Source of the DNA: Marinifilum breve
GTDB lineage: Bacteria > Bacteroidota > Bacteroidia > Bacteroidales > Marinifilaceae
NCBI RefSeq assembly: GCF_003202155.1
Contig: NZ_QFLI01000002.1
Coordinates: forward strand, 248,001 to 312,000
Length of the DNA: 64,000 bases
Direction of reading: 5' to 3'
How positions within the stretch are numbered: the stretch's first letter is position 1; the number at the start of each line of letters is the position of its first letter. This document shows, piece by piece, positions 54,504 to 62,642 of the stretch. The translations under genes and the position numbers were made by a program. The notes under the pieces are model-generated. The model was not told the origin of the DNA. It saw only the letters and a list, made by a program, of their open reading frames with translations, and did not search any database.

Positions 54504-55148
54504 ATGAGTTTTATTCTTACAATTATTACAACGATTAAAAGTTTTATCAGTTCATCGGAAGAAGAATATTCTGAAAAAACAGAAAATTTCATTGAAAAGG
54601 CTCCCGCTTATGTAGAACAGGGCATCTTACCCAAAGAGGCTACCGAGGCCTTAATTGCGGAACTACAAGAGGTAGAACGATTACGGAAAGAGAAAAATGA
54701 ATGTTTACAAACCGCTCGCAATAAGCGCCAAGAGCTTACTGGTAGCAAAAGTACATGCAACAAATCGCTTCGTAATTATAAAAATGAGATCGATTCAGAC
54801 CCTACTATTCCTGAAAATGTAAAAAGAGAATTGGGTCTGCTAAATGAAAAAAAGACTGAGGAAACCAACAACAAACGTCCAAAATTAAAAGTTGAACCAA
54901 TAGCTGGTGTACCTCGTATTACATATCAGAAAAAGCCAATGGACGGCATAAAGCTATACTCTAAAACTAACGATGGAGAATACAATTTTGAAACTACTGT
55001 AAATCGTTCTTCTTTTGATGATACTCGTGGCAGAATTAGCAATAAAGAGGTGGAAATAAGAGAATATTACGCCTACTATATTTACGACGGAAAAGAAGTA
55101 GGCAAGAAATCGAATGTGGTTCGAGTTGTTTTAGAGCCTATCGAATAG
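54504..55148 (+). CDS. Coiled-coil protein with C-terminal FN3-like domain, unknown function
   Basis: Residues 1-15 are mildly hydrophobic (MSFILTIITTIKSFI). Residues 40-95 are charged helix (TEALIAELQEVERLRKEKNE) likely to form a coiled coil, with two Cys. After a short linker, residues 125-214 look like an FN3-type beta sandwich: PKLKVEPIAGVPRITYQKKP, YNFETTVNRSSFDDTRGRI, EVEIREYYAYYIYDGKEVG, VVRVVLEPIE. I do not recognise the family. It is monocistronic and lies between the CRISPR neighbourhood and the iron block. Some similar proteins in Bacteroidota are surface or phage-related, but nothing here decides it. Confidence 0.65.
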   Translation: MSFILTIITTIKSFISSSEEEYSEKTENFIEKAPAYVEQGILPKEATEALIAELQEVERLRKEKNECLQTARNKRQELTGSKSTCNKSLRNYKNEIDSDPTIPENVKRELGLLNEKKTEETNNKRPKLKVEPIAGVPRITYQKKPMDGIKLYSKTNDGEYNFETTVNRSSFDDTRGRISNKEVEIREYYAYYIYDGKEVGKKSNVVRVVLEPIE

Positions 55149-55183
55149 TTTTTATTAAGATCCACATATCTTAACAAAAAAAA

Positions 55184-55211
55184 GGGGGCTGTCTCTTATT
55201 TGAGGCAGTCC
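55184..55211. terminator. Hairpin after the 54504 gene, terminator-like on the minus strand
   Basis: GGGCTGTCTC, TTATTT, GAGGCAGTCC pair with one mismatch. Eight A precede it, so on the minus strand it has a T-run and on the plus strand only a weak tail. It may serve both directions. Confidence 0.6.
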
Positions 55212-55428
55212 TAATTTATCTTTTAAAATTTTACAGAAAAGCCAATTTTACTTTTGTGCTGTATGACTTTCTACGGAAGTGCCTAGAATACTTGGAGTAC
55301 TTCAAGTATTAGTACAATATTTTTTTTTATCAGTTTATTTAATACCAGCTTAAATGAATGATTGTAATGTTTATACCATACATTTTAAGTACTATTTAGT
55401 AACTCAACTACTAATAATCATATAGAAC

Positions 55429-55458
55429 CAAAAAAGGATGCCCTATTTAGGACATCCT
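55429..55458 (-). terminator. Terminator of the flavodoxin operon
   Basis: On the minus strand AGGATGTCC, TAAATA, GGGCATCCT is followed by six T. It ends the flavodoxin/small-protein transcript. Another short palindrome (AATACTTG/CAAGTATT, near 55287) lies further on. Confidence 0.8.
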
Positions 55459-55518
55459 CTGCTGTTTTGATTTAGCCAAGTATAATAACTCACTAAACCG
55501 ATTTTGATTTATAAACAT

Positions 55519-55683
55519 CTATAATAATCCGTAGTCTTTTGCACTAAAGTTCAATTGTACCCATTTACTTAGTTCCTTTTGTTCTTTAATGCTTAGCCAT
55601 TGCGCTGACTTTTCGAACTCTTTTTTAAACAAAAGAGGGTCATCGGCAACAGCATTCAATACCATTTTTTGGTGTTCCAACAT
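55519..55683 (-). CDS. Conserved-looking 54-residue protein, partner of flavodoxin
   Basis: This small frame runs from the ATG at 55683 to TAG at 55519. The protein is MLEHQKMVLNAVADDPLLFK, KEFEKSAQWLSIKEQKELSK, WVQLNFSAKDYGLL: an amphipathic helical protein with no membrane or lipobox signal. The start lies 68 nt past the flavodoxin stop in the same direction, and a terminator follows 61 nt after its stop. So the two form a transcript. It may be a flavodoxin-associated or regulatory small protein. The family is not recognised. Confidence 0.7.
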   Translation of the reverse strand: MLEHQKMVLNAVADDPLLFKKEFEKSAQWLSIKEQKELSKWVQLNFSAKDYGLL

Positions 55684-55750
55684 TGTTTATAATATTTATA
55701 ATCGATCTTGCAGAAAGCAAATCGGTCAAAATATTCCAATGAATTGGTAA

Positions 55751-56248
55751 TTATTTTAACTCTTTACTGATCTGCTCCACCCATTTGTTAATTCTTTCTT
55801 CCGACAAATCGCCTTGATTTTCTTCATCCAGAGCCAATCCTATAAATTTCCCATCTACTACAGCATCCGATTCTTCGAATTCATAACTTTCAATATCTAC
55901 ACTTCCTACAATTTTACAATCACTATCCTTTACCACATTGTAAATTTGTGCCATGCCTCCCACAAAAGTATCTCCATTGTTGCACCCATCTCCAAGACCG
56001 AAAAGTCCTACTACCTTTTCACTTAGATTAGCATTATCTATTTCAGAAATAAAGTCTTCCCAATCATCCTGTAAATCACCTGCACCCCATGTTGAAGTAC
56101 CTAAAATAAGATTATCGTATTTGATTAATGCCTCAGTAGGTTTTGTAGATGCATCAAATAGATCTGCATTTAATAATCCCGCTAATTGATTAGCAACATT
56201 TTCTGTATTTCCTGTAGTAGAACCGTAAATAATAGCTGTATTGCTCAC
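55751..56248 (-). CDS. fldA: Long-chain flavodoxin
   Basis: The 165-residue protein has the FMN phosphate loop IIYGSTTGNTENVANQLA, the first isoalloxazine loop ILGTSTWGAGDLQDDWEDF, and the second FGLGDGCNNGDTFVGGMAQI. The long-chain insertion (SYEFEESDAVVDGKFIGLAL, LDEENQGDLSEERINKWVEQ) is present. It carries electrons at low potential and replaces ferredoxin when iron is short. It leads the short transcript with the 54-residue protein. The 110 bp upstream separate it from the methyltransferase gene at 56358. Confidence 0.95.
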   Translation of the reverse strand: MSNTAIIYGSTTGNTENVANQLAGLLNADLFDASTKPTEALIKYDNLILGTSTWGAGDLQDDWEDFISEIDNANLSEKVVGLFGLGDGCNNGDTFVGGMAQIYNVVKDSDCKIVGSVDIESYEFEESDAVVDGKFIGLALDEENQGDLSEERINKWVEQISKELK

Positions 56249-56357
56249 TGTTAATTTATTTTTTCGTTAAACTGAAATTCATTCACTTGTAACTTGTTTA
56301 GAACAATTCAAAATTAACTAACAAGTCATGAGTAATCAATCCTAAGAAATGATGATT

Positions 56358-57182
56358 TTAGTTCAATACGTAATGAAGTAATCTTCCTCCATATTTATAT
56401 TTTGGAACTACAGACATTATAAAACGTTGCATAAAGCCAACTTTTTTCCATCCTGGAAAATCAGAATACAAATATGTCTTCCGATGAGATAGGTTTTGCC
56501 CCCAATTTTCAATCAGAAAATCATCATCTAAACCAAACACAAAGCTAGCGTCCGAATTTTTTATGGTGTCGTGCTTGTGCGAATTACGGGACAACCATTT
56601 ATTTACGACATCAAAATGCATTTCTGCCTTAGAAAATCGTTTTGAAAGATCTGAAAATAACTCTTTAACAGATTCCTCCTCGAAATACATTAAAACACCT
56701 TCAATTACAAAAATGATTGGTTGATTGCTGTGTTTTTCATGTATCATATCCATCCAGTCGGTTTCGAACATCGATGCTGAAATATAGGTATCCTTTGAAG
56801 ATTCAGGCATAAATTTTCTGCGCATAGCAATTACCTCAGGTATATCCAACTCATAAAATTCAGCATCATCATTACAATCTTTCAATCGATGATAGCGAGT
56901 ATCCAACCCGCAACCAAGTATTACTACCACAGGATTTACATTCCTGCTTATGAAGTCACGAACCTGATCATCGAAATGCTTTGAACGCACCACAACACCA
57001 ATAGCAGAACGAATGGCCTTATCGTATTTTGAGAAATCGTAATCGATGGTCCTTAACATTTCACATGCCATTGGATCCGATAGTATTGGGTCAGATTTTT
57101 GACTCTCCAAGGCCTTCATGTAAAGTGTAATATATAAGGTTTCAGCAATATTGTTTTCCAGTGTATTCTTTATTTTTTCCAT
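56358..57182 (-). CDS. Class I SAM-dependent methyltransferase, LCM/PPM family
   Basis: The 274-residue protein carries the motif VVILGCGLDTRYHRLKDCND (AdoMet binding, G-C-G-L-D-T-R-x-x-R is the LCM family signature) and FYELDIPEVIAMRRKFM, then NQPIIFVIEGVLMYFEEESV, where the E-G-V/L-x-x-Y motif is also typical. The family includes leucine carboxyl methyltransferases and polyketide O-methyltransferases. The N-terminus (SDPILSDPMACEMLRTIDYD) is typical as well. It follows another methyltransferase by 47 nt and precedes flavodoxin. The substrate is unknown. The position in an iron-limitation block suggests a tetrapyrrole or siderophore, but this is inference. Confidence 0.85.
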   Translation of the reverse strand: MEKIKNTLENNIAETLYITLYMKALESQKSDPILSDPMACEMLRTIDYDFSKYDKAIRSAIGVVVRSKHFDDQVRDFISRNVNPVVVILGCGLDTRYHRLKDCNDDAEFYELDIPEVIAMRRKFMPESSKDTYISASMFETDWMDMIHEKHSNQPIIFVIEGVLMYFEEESVKELFSDLSKRFSKAEMHFDVVNKWLSRNSHKHDTIKNSDASFVFGLDDDFLIENWGQNLSHRKTYLYSDFPGWKKVGFMQRFIMSVVPKYKYGGRLLHYVLN

Positions 57183-57229
57183 TATTCCTTCTTATAAGTA
57201 ATGCTCTATGAATTCATCATTTTAAAAGA

Positions 57230-58306
57230 TTACTTCAACATACTTGCGCTTAAATCTTTTGATGGTACAGTTTCATCTTCCACCTCACTTACTTTGATTG
57301 CAGCTATTATCATTCCAGGATAAGCTATTCTTTCATCAGGAGCATTTTCGTAACGGCATTCGAAACCAGCTTCTGTTAAAGCATCCTTTAAAAAATCTTC
57401 TGCTACCGAATGAGTAGGAAATCCCATAGCTCTTGTCATTAGCTCAACAATGCATAGGGTAAGGTAATTTTCACCGCTGGCTTTACCTGTCATATGATTT
57501 GAAACAAACAAAGCTCCCATTTTCATAGATTTATTGATCTTTTTCAATAAGCCAACCAATTTTTTCGAACTATCATATTTGTAAAGAAAATGTGAACTAA
57601 AAAAGAAATCATAAGCTTCTCCAAACTCATCATTATTATTCAAATCAAAAGAATGATAGCTCACACGATTAAAACCTTTCTCATCCTTCTTAATTCTTTT
57701 TGAAATCTTACATACCTCTTTTAAATCGTAGACATGGGATTGTAAGTTGCTGTTTTCGCTTAAAAAGGCATAAGAATAGTATCCAGAATTACCGGCAAAA
57801 TCACACATTTTCCTTGCCTTTATAAATTCAGGTAAATCTTTTACAAAGCTCAGTACATACTGTAACGCTCCAGCTTTCGAACCTTGTTCAATGCTTCTAA
57901 TTGCTTCTTCAGAACTCCAGGCATTCTGATTGAATTCAGGTACTTTCCCCTTTAAAGCAGCAGTTAAATTAGCAAAGGGCCCTTCTGTTGAAGTAAATTG
58001 CTTGACTGCTGTAATTTGATTCACTTCCGATTCCTGTGTAAGGTATTCCTTTGCCAAATCCGTCAAAGAGTAGGTATAATCCTTTCGCTTCAGATAATCA
58101 ATAGCATGTAATACCTCTAACAAAGATTCCGTAATATTGGCCTCAGCATTCAATAATTTGGCAAGTTGTACACAAGATTTAGGACCTTTTGCCAATTGGT
58201 CAAATATTCCAACTTCTATGGCAGAATAAATAATATTAGGGAGGTAACTTTTAAATAATAGGTTATTGACTTGACTGTAGGCTGTTTTTGTTGTAATGAT
58301 GTCCAT
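57230..58306 (-). CDS. O-methyltransferase, acetylserotonin/COMT-like with dimerisation domain
   Basis: The 358-residue protein has an N-terminal winged-helix dimerisation domain (IIYSAIEVGIFDQLAKGPKS, then LAKLLNAEANITESLLEVLH, YSLTDLAKEYL). The Methyltransf_2 domain follows: KARKMCDFAGNSGYYSYAFL (AdoMet loop, with N in place of the usual G in G-G-x-G), NDEFGEAYDFFFSSHFLYKY, GALFVSNHMTGKASGENYL. Bacterial members methylate hydroxyl groups of secondary metabolites or porphyrin-derived compounds. It is the first gene of this two-methyltransferase pair. The 400 bp upstream hold the MITE-like element and the terminator of the next operon. Confidence 0.8.
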   Translation of the reverse strand: MDIITTKTAYSQVNNLLFKSYLPNIIYSAIEVGIFDQLAKGPKSCVQLAKLLNAEANITESLLEVLHAIDYLKRKDYTYSLTDLAKEYLTQESEVNQITAVKQFTSTEGPFANLTAALKGKVPEFNQNAWSSEEAIRSIEQGSKAGALQYVLSFVKDLPEFIKARKMCDFAGNSGYYSYAFLSENSNLQSHVYDLKEVCKISKRIKKDEKGFNRVSYHSFDLNNNDEFGEAYDFFFSSHFLYKYDSSKKLVGLLKKINKSMKMGALFVSNHMTGKASGENYLTLCIVELMTRAMGFPTHSVAEDFLKDALTEAGFECRYENAPDERIAYPGMIIAAIKVSEVEDETVPSKDLSASMLK

Positions 58307-58439
58307 TTTATTGAGATTTTGAATTATTTGTTAAATTTCAATTTAATCCAACACATAATCAATCCTTATAAATGAGGATATTCTTAATATCTAAAAATCA
58401 ATTGCTTTTACAACAAAAGGATAATCATCAAAAATGAAA

Positions 58440-58610
58440 GTTACGGTACTTTGTACCTAAATAGACTCTTAGATGATCAAACTATAAATCTTACGCAGCT
58501 CTACTACTTTTCTGATGAATTTGAGTTGAGTATTACTTAGGTGCAGAGCAGCTTGACATTTATAGATAACTTGATAATTTAAAGAATAATTAGGTACAGA
58601 GTACCGTTAT
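58440..58610. mobile_element. MITE-like element, copy 2 (171 bp, inverted ends)
   Basis: Left end GTTACGGTACTTTGTACCTA, right end TAGGTACAGAGTACCGTTAT: inverted repeats with two differences. CTATAAAT/ATTTATAG and AGCTCT/AGAGCAGCT stems lie inside. The inner pieces CTTACGCAGCTCT and GGTGCAGAGCA also occur in copy 1 at 13643-13812. No ORF. Confidence 0.75.
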
Positions 58611-58640
58611 CTATTTCATCAAGATTTTGAAGACTTTCAG

Positions 58641-58671
58641 AAAAAAAAGACCTTCCACTACAGAAGGCCTT
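58641..58671 (-). terminator. Terminator of the beta-barrel/ABC/PepSY operon
   Basis: On the minus strand AAGGCCTTC, TGTAGT, GGAAGGTCTT is followed by eight T. It lies 34 nt past the PepSY gene stop. Confidence 0.9.
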
Positions 58672-58704
58672 AAAATCAAAAATAACAACTAATCTTAAAA
58701 AAGA

Positions 58705-59259
58705 CTAAGTATAAAAAAACAAAAGAACAGGTATGATGAAACCAATGATCATCAACCAAACTCCCCTCTTTTTAAATCCTTTTTTTCCCTTTACCATAAC
58801 AGCACCTGATATGGCAAAGAATACTAACACGATTGAAAAGATTACTGCCAAAAACGTAAACCTGTGTCCAGAATTGTAGTGTATATCATTTACAAATTTG
58901 TAAACTGGTATCTTCTTAAATATCGTAAATTCAATTCGACCATTATAAGGATAATACTTACCCAGTCCACCTTTTACATATATATTGTATACATCTTCAG
59001 CAGGAATAATGCGTGTTAATTTTGGAGCATCACTAAAATGATCTTTCCAGAATGTTTTTAATTCATCTGGCTTTAAATTCGCTTTAGCCTCTTTCTCCAT
59101 TATAATTTCACGATAAGAAGGATTTTGTCCATCCTTTTTTAGAACCAACAAGATACCTGATATCGCATAAATTAAAGTTAATCCAATAAACAAGTAACCA
59201 AGGTCACGATGAAGAGACCTGATACTTTTATTAAAAACTTTCTTATTCCACCATTTCAT
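58705..59259 (-). CDS. PepSY-associated inner-membrane protein (possible ferric-ligand reductase)
   Basis: The start is the ATG at 59259 (MKWWNKKVFNKSIRSLHRDL); the longer start at 59271 would overlap the previous gene by 29 nt. There are three membrane helices: YLFIGLTLIYAISGILLVL, FTFLAVIFSIVLVFFAISGA and GVWLMIIGFIIPVLLFFY. His in RSLHRDLG and in DIHYNSGHRFTF are placed like haem ligands of PepSY_TM proteins. XusC of the xenosiderophore system belongs to this class. Its role would be electron transfer to iron or haem in the periplasm. It is the last gene of the operon. Confidence 0.75.
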   Translation of the reverse strand: MKWWNKKVFNKSIRSLHRDLGYLFIGLTLIYAISGILLVLKKDGQNPSYREIIMEKEAKANLKPDELKTFWKDHFSDAPKLTRIIPAEDVYNIYVKGGLGKYYPYNGRIEFTIFKKIPVYKFVNDIHYNSGHRFTFLAVIFSIVLVFFAISGAVMVKGKKGFKKRGVWLMIIGFIIPVLLFFYT

Positions 59260-59773
59260 AAGAAGTTCCATTTACAAAATAGATTGAATAATAGTTTTTC
59301 TTGTTTTCTTTCATCCAATCACGCATTTTGGTAATGTTTGTCATCTCAGCAGAACAATGCTCTCCTCCTTGTTCAGCATCCTCTTTGGCCTTTACCCTAG
59401 ATTCATAAGTATTAATCTCTTCCTCGGTAAGTCTTTGCTCTGCAATTGTCCCTTTTACAGCAATGGTTGATCCGGATAATTCACGATTAAAACCATTAAT
59501 CTCCCCTTTCGCTTCAACTCGCATCGAAAACTTTCCTGTCTCATCAACCAAAAATGCACGTCTTCCCGAATGTGCACAAACATGTTGAACCATTCCCTTA
59601 AAAAACACTTCTTTTCCAACGTTTTGTTCTGCCATTTCCATGATTTGAGCAATGCTTTTCATAGTAGGTGTTTCTTTAACTACTTCTTGCTTGTTCTCTT
59701 GTTTTTTATTGGCTGGATTACATGAAACCAAAACACTTAAAGCTGCAAATGCAACGAATAATAACTTTTTCAT
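59243..59773 (-). CDS. OB-fold lipoprotein with a Cys/His pair
   Basis: Signal MKKLLFVAFAALSVLVSC gives lipidation at Cys18. A charged linker leads to an OB-fold: VGKEVFFKGMVQHVCAHSGR, RAFLVDETGKFSMRVEA, LSGSTIAVKGTIAEQRL. The motif HVCAHSGRR and a later HCSAEM could bind metal. The C-terminal segment (MRDWMKENKKNYYSIYFVNG) is helical then strand. I do not recognise a named family. It sits between the DUF4857-like gene (11 nt upstream) and the PepSY gene (overlap), so it belongs to this operon and acts in the periplasm. A metal- or haem-handling role is inferred. Confidence 0.65.
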   Translation of the reverse strand: MKKLLFVAFAALSVLVSCNPANKKQENKQEVVKETPTMKSIAQIMEMAEQNVGKEVFFKGMVQHVCAHSGRRAFLVDETGKFSMRVEAKGEINGFNRELSGSTIAVKGTIAEQRLTEEEINTYESRVKAKEDAEQGGEHCSAEMTNITKMRDWMKENKKNYYSIYFVNGTSYEMVE

Positions 59774-59784
59774 TTTTACTTTCT

Positions 59785-60999
59785 TTAGCGGTTAAATATT
59801 ATACTTGCAATAAATCCATAAATCCCTGTTATTGAAATCCAAACAACAGGCAGGATCTGTATTTTTTGTTTGCGATATCTGATGATCATTACAAAGGCCA
59901 AAGCCAAAATAAAATTGTTTATCAAAACGAGGTATGAACCGAAATAAAAAATTGGCTTAATATATCTTGTATTCCCACTCGTAAATCCTACCGAAAATGG
60001 AAGAAAATACTTGCTGTAATTTACTCCTTGTTCAACACCAACAATGCTGGTTGTATCTACAAACTCTTTTGTATCAGCATTAATAGCCCATACCTCTTTT
60101 CCTTTGCCTGATACCACATTTAAATTCCAATACAAGGGATTTGCCATGATCAATAATTGATCTTTATCAACATCATACTCTGGCATAGGAATTTCCTGTA
60201 AGCTATAGGCATTGGTTGTAATAATGTGAAGTTTCTTATTGGTGTCAAAAACAAATGCATAAAAACTTCTATCGTCAGGTTCCATGGTCTGTAAATAGTT
60301 AGGAACTACTCCATCAGGTAAAGGTACTTTCTTCAGAAAGGGTTTTGCGTTCACCATTTTCAGATGAAAAATCTGATCCTTATTGTCTACAATAAAGTAA
60401 CCTTCTTCGTAAGCTTTTCGCGTTGATGGATTACCTGCTGCCATTTTCGCAGGAAACTGAAAACCTTTCTTAACAAATTGTTCGTTGAAAAGCTCACTTT
60501 TTTCCTCATTAATTTCGTTGGTTTCAGGATTGATAAACTCAATTCTATCGGTCAAACGAAATACATCGCCAGGCATTTCGATTCTAACACGTTTCGACAT
60601 AGATTCAAACAAAGTGTACAATGGGATGTGTGGTTTGTTTTTATCAGCTGGTTTAACACGAAAAAAGAATTTCTTTGAGTTAACCACTCTTGGATTGATA
60701 TCTTTGCCATTGATGCTTTTAGGCATTCTACCATCCGAAAAAAGTTGCATAGAATAAAACATTGGCAAAATGCTATCAAACTCTGCTTCGCTGTATTCTT
60801 TATTGGTCTTTACGTTTTTTCGAATCAAATGCCCCTTTACATCATCAAATTCGATGGCACAAAAAGCTTTATCAATTGAACTGTAATAGGTAAATATATT
60901 TGGTGAAGCTTTATCTGTTACCAAATGATACGATTTGGGTAATAACCATGCTAGTATCATGGTTCCCAAAACAATAATTAAATATTTTATATTTTTCAT
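59785..60999 (-). CDS. DUF4857-like membrane protein
   Basis: The 404-residue protein starts with a signal anchor (KYLIIVLGTMILAWLLPKS), has a large extracytoplasmic part and ends with two or three membrane helices (YFGSYLVLINNFILALAFVM, ILPVVWISITGIYGFIASII). The middle part is beta-rich, with propeller-like strands (YFIVDNKDQIFHLKMVNAKP). The layout and operon partners (ABC ATPase and permease, PepSY protein, beta-barrel) match the DUF4857 proteins of Bacteroides, as I remember them. The function is unknown. It may serve as the extracytoplasmic part of the ABC system. Confidence 0.65.
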   Translation of the reverse strand: MKNIKYLIIVLGTMILAWLLPKSYHLVTDKASPNIFTYYSSIDKAFCAIEFDDVKGHLIRKNVKTNKEYSEAEFDSILPMFYSMQLFSDGRMPKSINGKDINPRVVNSKKFFFRVKPADKNKPHIPLYTLFESMSKRVRIEMPGDVFRLTDRIEFINPETNEINEEKSELFNEQFVKKGFQFPAKMAAGNPSTRKAYEEGYFIVDNKDQIFHLKMVNAKPFLKKVPLPDGVVPNYLQTMEPDDRSFYAFVFDTNKKLHIITTNAYSLQEIPMPEYDVDKDQLLIMANPLYWNLNVVSGKGKEVWAINADTKEFVDTTSIVGVEQGVNYSKYFLPFSVGFTSGNTRYIKPIFYFGSYLVLINNFILALAFVMIIRYRKQKIQILPVVWISITGIYGFIASIIFNR

Positions 61000-61018
61000 T
61001 TTTAATTAAGCGAATAAG

Positions 61019-61690
61019 TTAATCCTGAATTCCAACTTTAAAACGTTGAACAGAGAAATAGCCAAAAGGCAATACATACAAAGGAATTAATAGAACTGCC
61101 GAAACAACCAGACTGTAAGCAGCTGGAAAGTCGGAAAGGAAACACAATTGTAAGCTTGCAAACATGAGCAATGCATTAAAAATTCTTCGTTTCCATGTTG
61201 GTTCCAGACAAATCCACGATGTAAATGCATATGCCGTTAATCCTGCAACATACCATGGCAACAAGGTATACACCATACTTTCAATAATCTCCATTGGAAA
61301 GTAAAACACCGAGAATGTAAGAATTACAATTAGGTGTAAAACAAAAATGCTTAACAGAGCAAGTAATCCGAATCCTAGCATTGAGAATACAATTTTCCTA
61401 TTTGAAAGAGGAAGGTGCAAACTCAGCTTAATTCTTTTCTGAATCATTTCAGGAACAAATTGTGCCAAAGCCAGACAGAAACCTGTTGCCAATGGAAAAT
61501 ATTTTACATCGCGAAACAAAAACTGATCACGATTTACGATTACATCCCACAAATGTTCCAATCCGACCATTCTAAACGATCGTCCTAATTTTAAAAATAT
61601 GTAAGTTAAAAGAGCCAGACCAACTGCAAAAGCTCCAATTGCAAACCACTTGGTCTTTTTCCATTCTTTAAATAATAATGCACTTGTCAT
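61019..61690 (-). CDS. ABC transporter permease
   Basis: The 223-residue protein has six membrane helices: WFAIGAFAVGLALLTYIFLK, YFPLATGFCLALAQFVPEMI, IVFSMLGFGLLALLSIFVLH, YTLLPWYVAGLTAYAFTSWI, and two more up to VVSAVLLIPLYVLPFGYFSV. The amphipathic N-terminus ALLFKEWKKTKW is typical of ABC-2 type permeases. It overlaps nothing but lies 4 nt from the ATPase stop and 19 nt from the DUF4857-like gene. With the ATPase it forms an exporter-type ABC system or a machine acting on lipoprotein or haem compounds. The substrate is unknown. Confidence 0.8.
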   Translation of the reverse strand: MTSALLFKEWKKTKWFAIGAFAVGLALLTYIFLKLGRSFRMVGLEHLWDVIVNRDQFLFRDVKYFPLATGFCLALAQFVPEMIQKRIKLSLHLPLSNRKIVFSMLGFGLLALLSIFVLHLIVILTFSVFYFPMEIIESMVYTLLPWYVAGLTAYAFTSWICLEPTWKRRIFNALLMFASLQLCFLSDFPAAYSLVVSAVLLIPLYVLPFGYFSVQRFKVGIQD

Positions 61691-61694
61691 CTCT

Positions 61695-62582
61695 CTAATA
61701 TTTTCCCGTTAATCCAATAAATGCTTCTTCCAAACTCAAACTTTCTTCCTGAATTTCGTTTGTCATCACATTGTTTTTTCTCATTAAACTCTCTAAATCC
61801 TCTTTGGTCAATAGTGAATACACTTCGGTGTTCCCTTTTATGGTTACCGGATTATAGATGTCGCTAATTTCATTAATAGCCTCAGGATTTGTACAATTAA
61901 ACTTGAATCGCTTAAAGGATTCTAAAAGCTCAGTTACCGGCTTTTGCATCACAATCCTGCCATAATCCATAATTAAGCAATCGTCTATTAAACGCTCCAT
62001 ATCCTGTATGATATGAGAGGTGACAAACACCGTTTTGTTCTCTGCCTTTGCATACTCACTTAAGTAGTCAACAAAAAGCATTCTGTAACCAGGATCCAGA
62101 CCCATGGAGAAATCATCAAGAATTAACAATTCAGGATCCTGCGCCAAAATCAATCCCAAAGCCACCTGCGATCTCTGTCCGCAAGACATGCGCGAAATCT
62201 TCTGCTTAGGGTCAATTTTCAACAATTTCATCAACTCGTAGTAGGCATCCTTTCTCCATTTGGGATAGAAAGCCGAGTAGAACTTCTCAATCTCCGAAAT
62301 GTTCATGAATGAATACTGCACATGACCTTCAATCAGTAAACCTACCTTTCTTTTGGTTTCTGAAGATAGATTTGCTGAGCTCTCTCCAAACATCAAACAT
62401 TCTCCACTTCGAGGTTTTAAATAACCATTTAAAATGTTAATGGTTGTGGTTTTTCCAGTTCCGTTTTTCCCTAACAGTCCCAGAATTCTTCCCTGAGGAA
62501 TTTCAAAATTTAAATTCTCATAAATACAACGTTTGCCGTAGTAATGAGTTAAATTTTTGCATTCAACAATCGCTTGTTGCAT
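61695..62582 (-). CDS. ABC transporter ATP-binding protein
   Basis: The 295-residue protein has Walker A GLLGKNGTGKTTTINILNGY, the ABC signature ISRMSCGQRSQVALGLILAQ (S-C-G-Q, a variant of LSGGQ), Walker B PELLILDDFSMGLDPGYR, and the switch His in VFVTSHIIQDME. The C-terminal 65 residues form a small extra domain. It belongs to the ABC-2 (exporter) family. Walker B has Asp in place of the usual catalytic Glu (LDDF, not LDEP), so ATP hydrolysis may be slow; the same change occurs in some regulatory ABC ATPases. It precedes the permease with a 4-nt gap. Confidence 0.9.
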   Translation of the reverse strand: MQQAIVECKNLTHYYGKRCIYENLNFEIPQGRILGLLGKNGTGKTTTINILNGYLKPRSGECLMFGESSANLSSETKRKVGLLIEGHVQYSFMNISEIEKFYSAFYPKWRKDAYYELMKLLKIDPKQKISRMSCGQRSQVALGLILAQDPELLILDDFSMGLDPGYRMLFVDYLSEYAKAENKTVFVTSHIIQDMERLIDDCLIMDYGRIVMQKPVTELLESFKRFKFNCTNPEAINEISDIYNPVTIKGNTEVYSLLTKEDLESLMRKNNVMTNEIQEESLSLEEAFIGLTGKY

Positions 62583-62642
62583 AAGTGTTATTTTAAAATG
62601 TTAGTTCTTAATAAGTTCTATTTAGATGTTATCTTTTACTAT

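Noticed and set aside
57230-58306. Porphyrin- or haem-modifying role for the methyltransferases as an annotated function
   Set aside because: Context suggests it, but no substrate-specific residues can be named, so it is kept as inference only.
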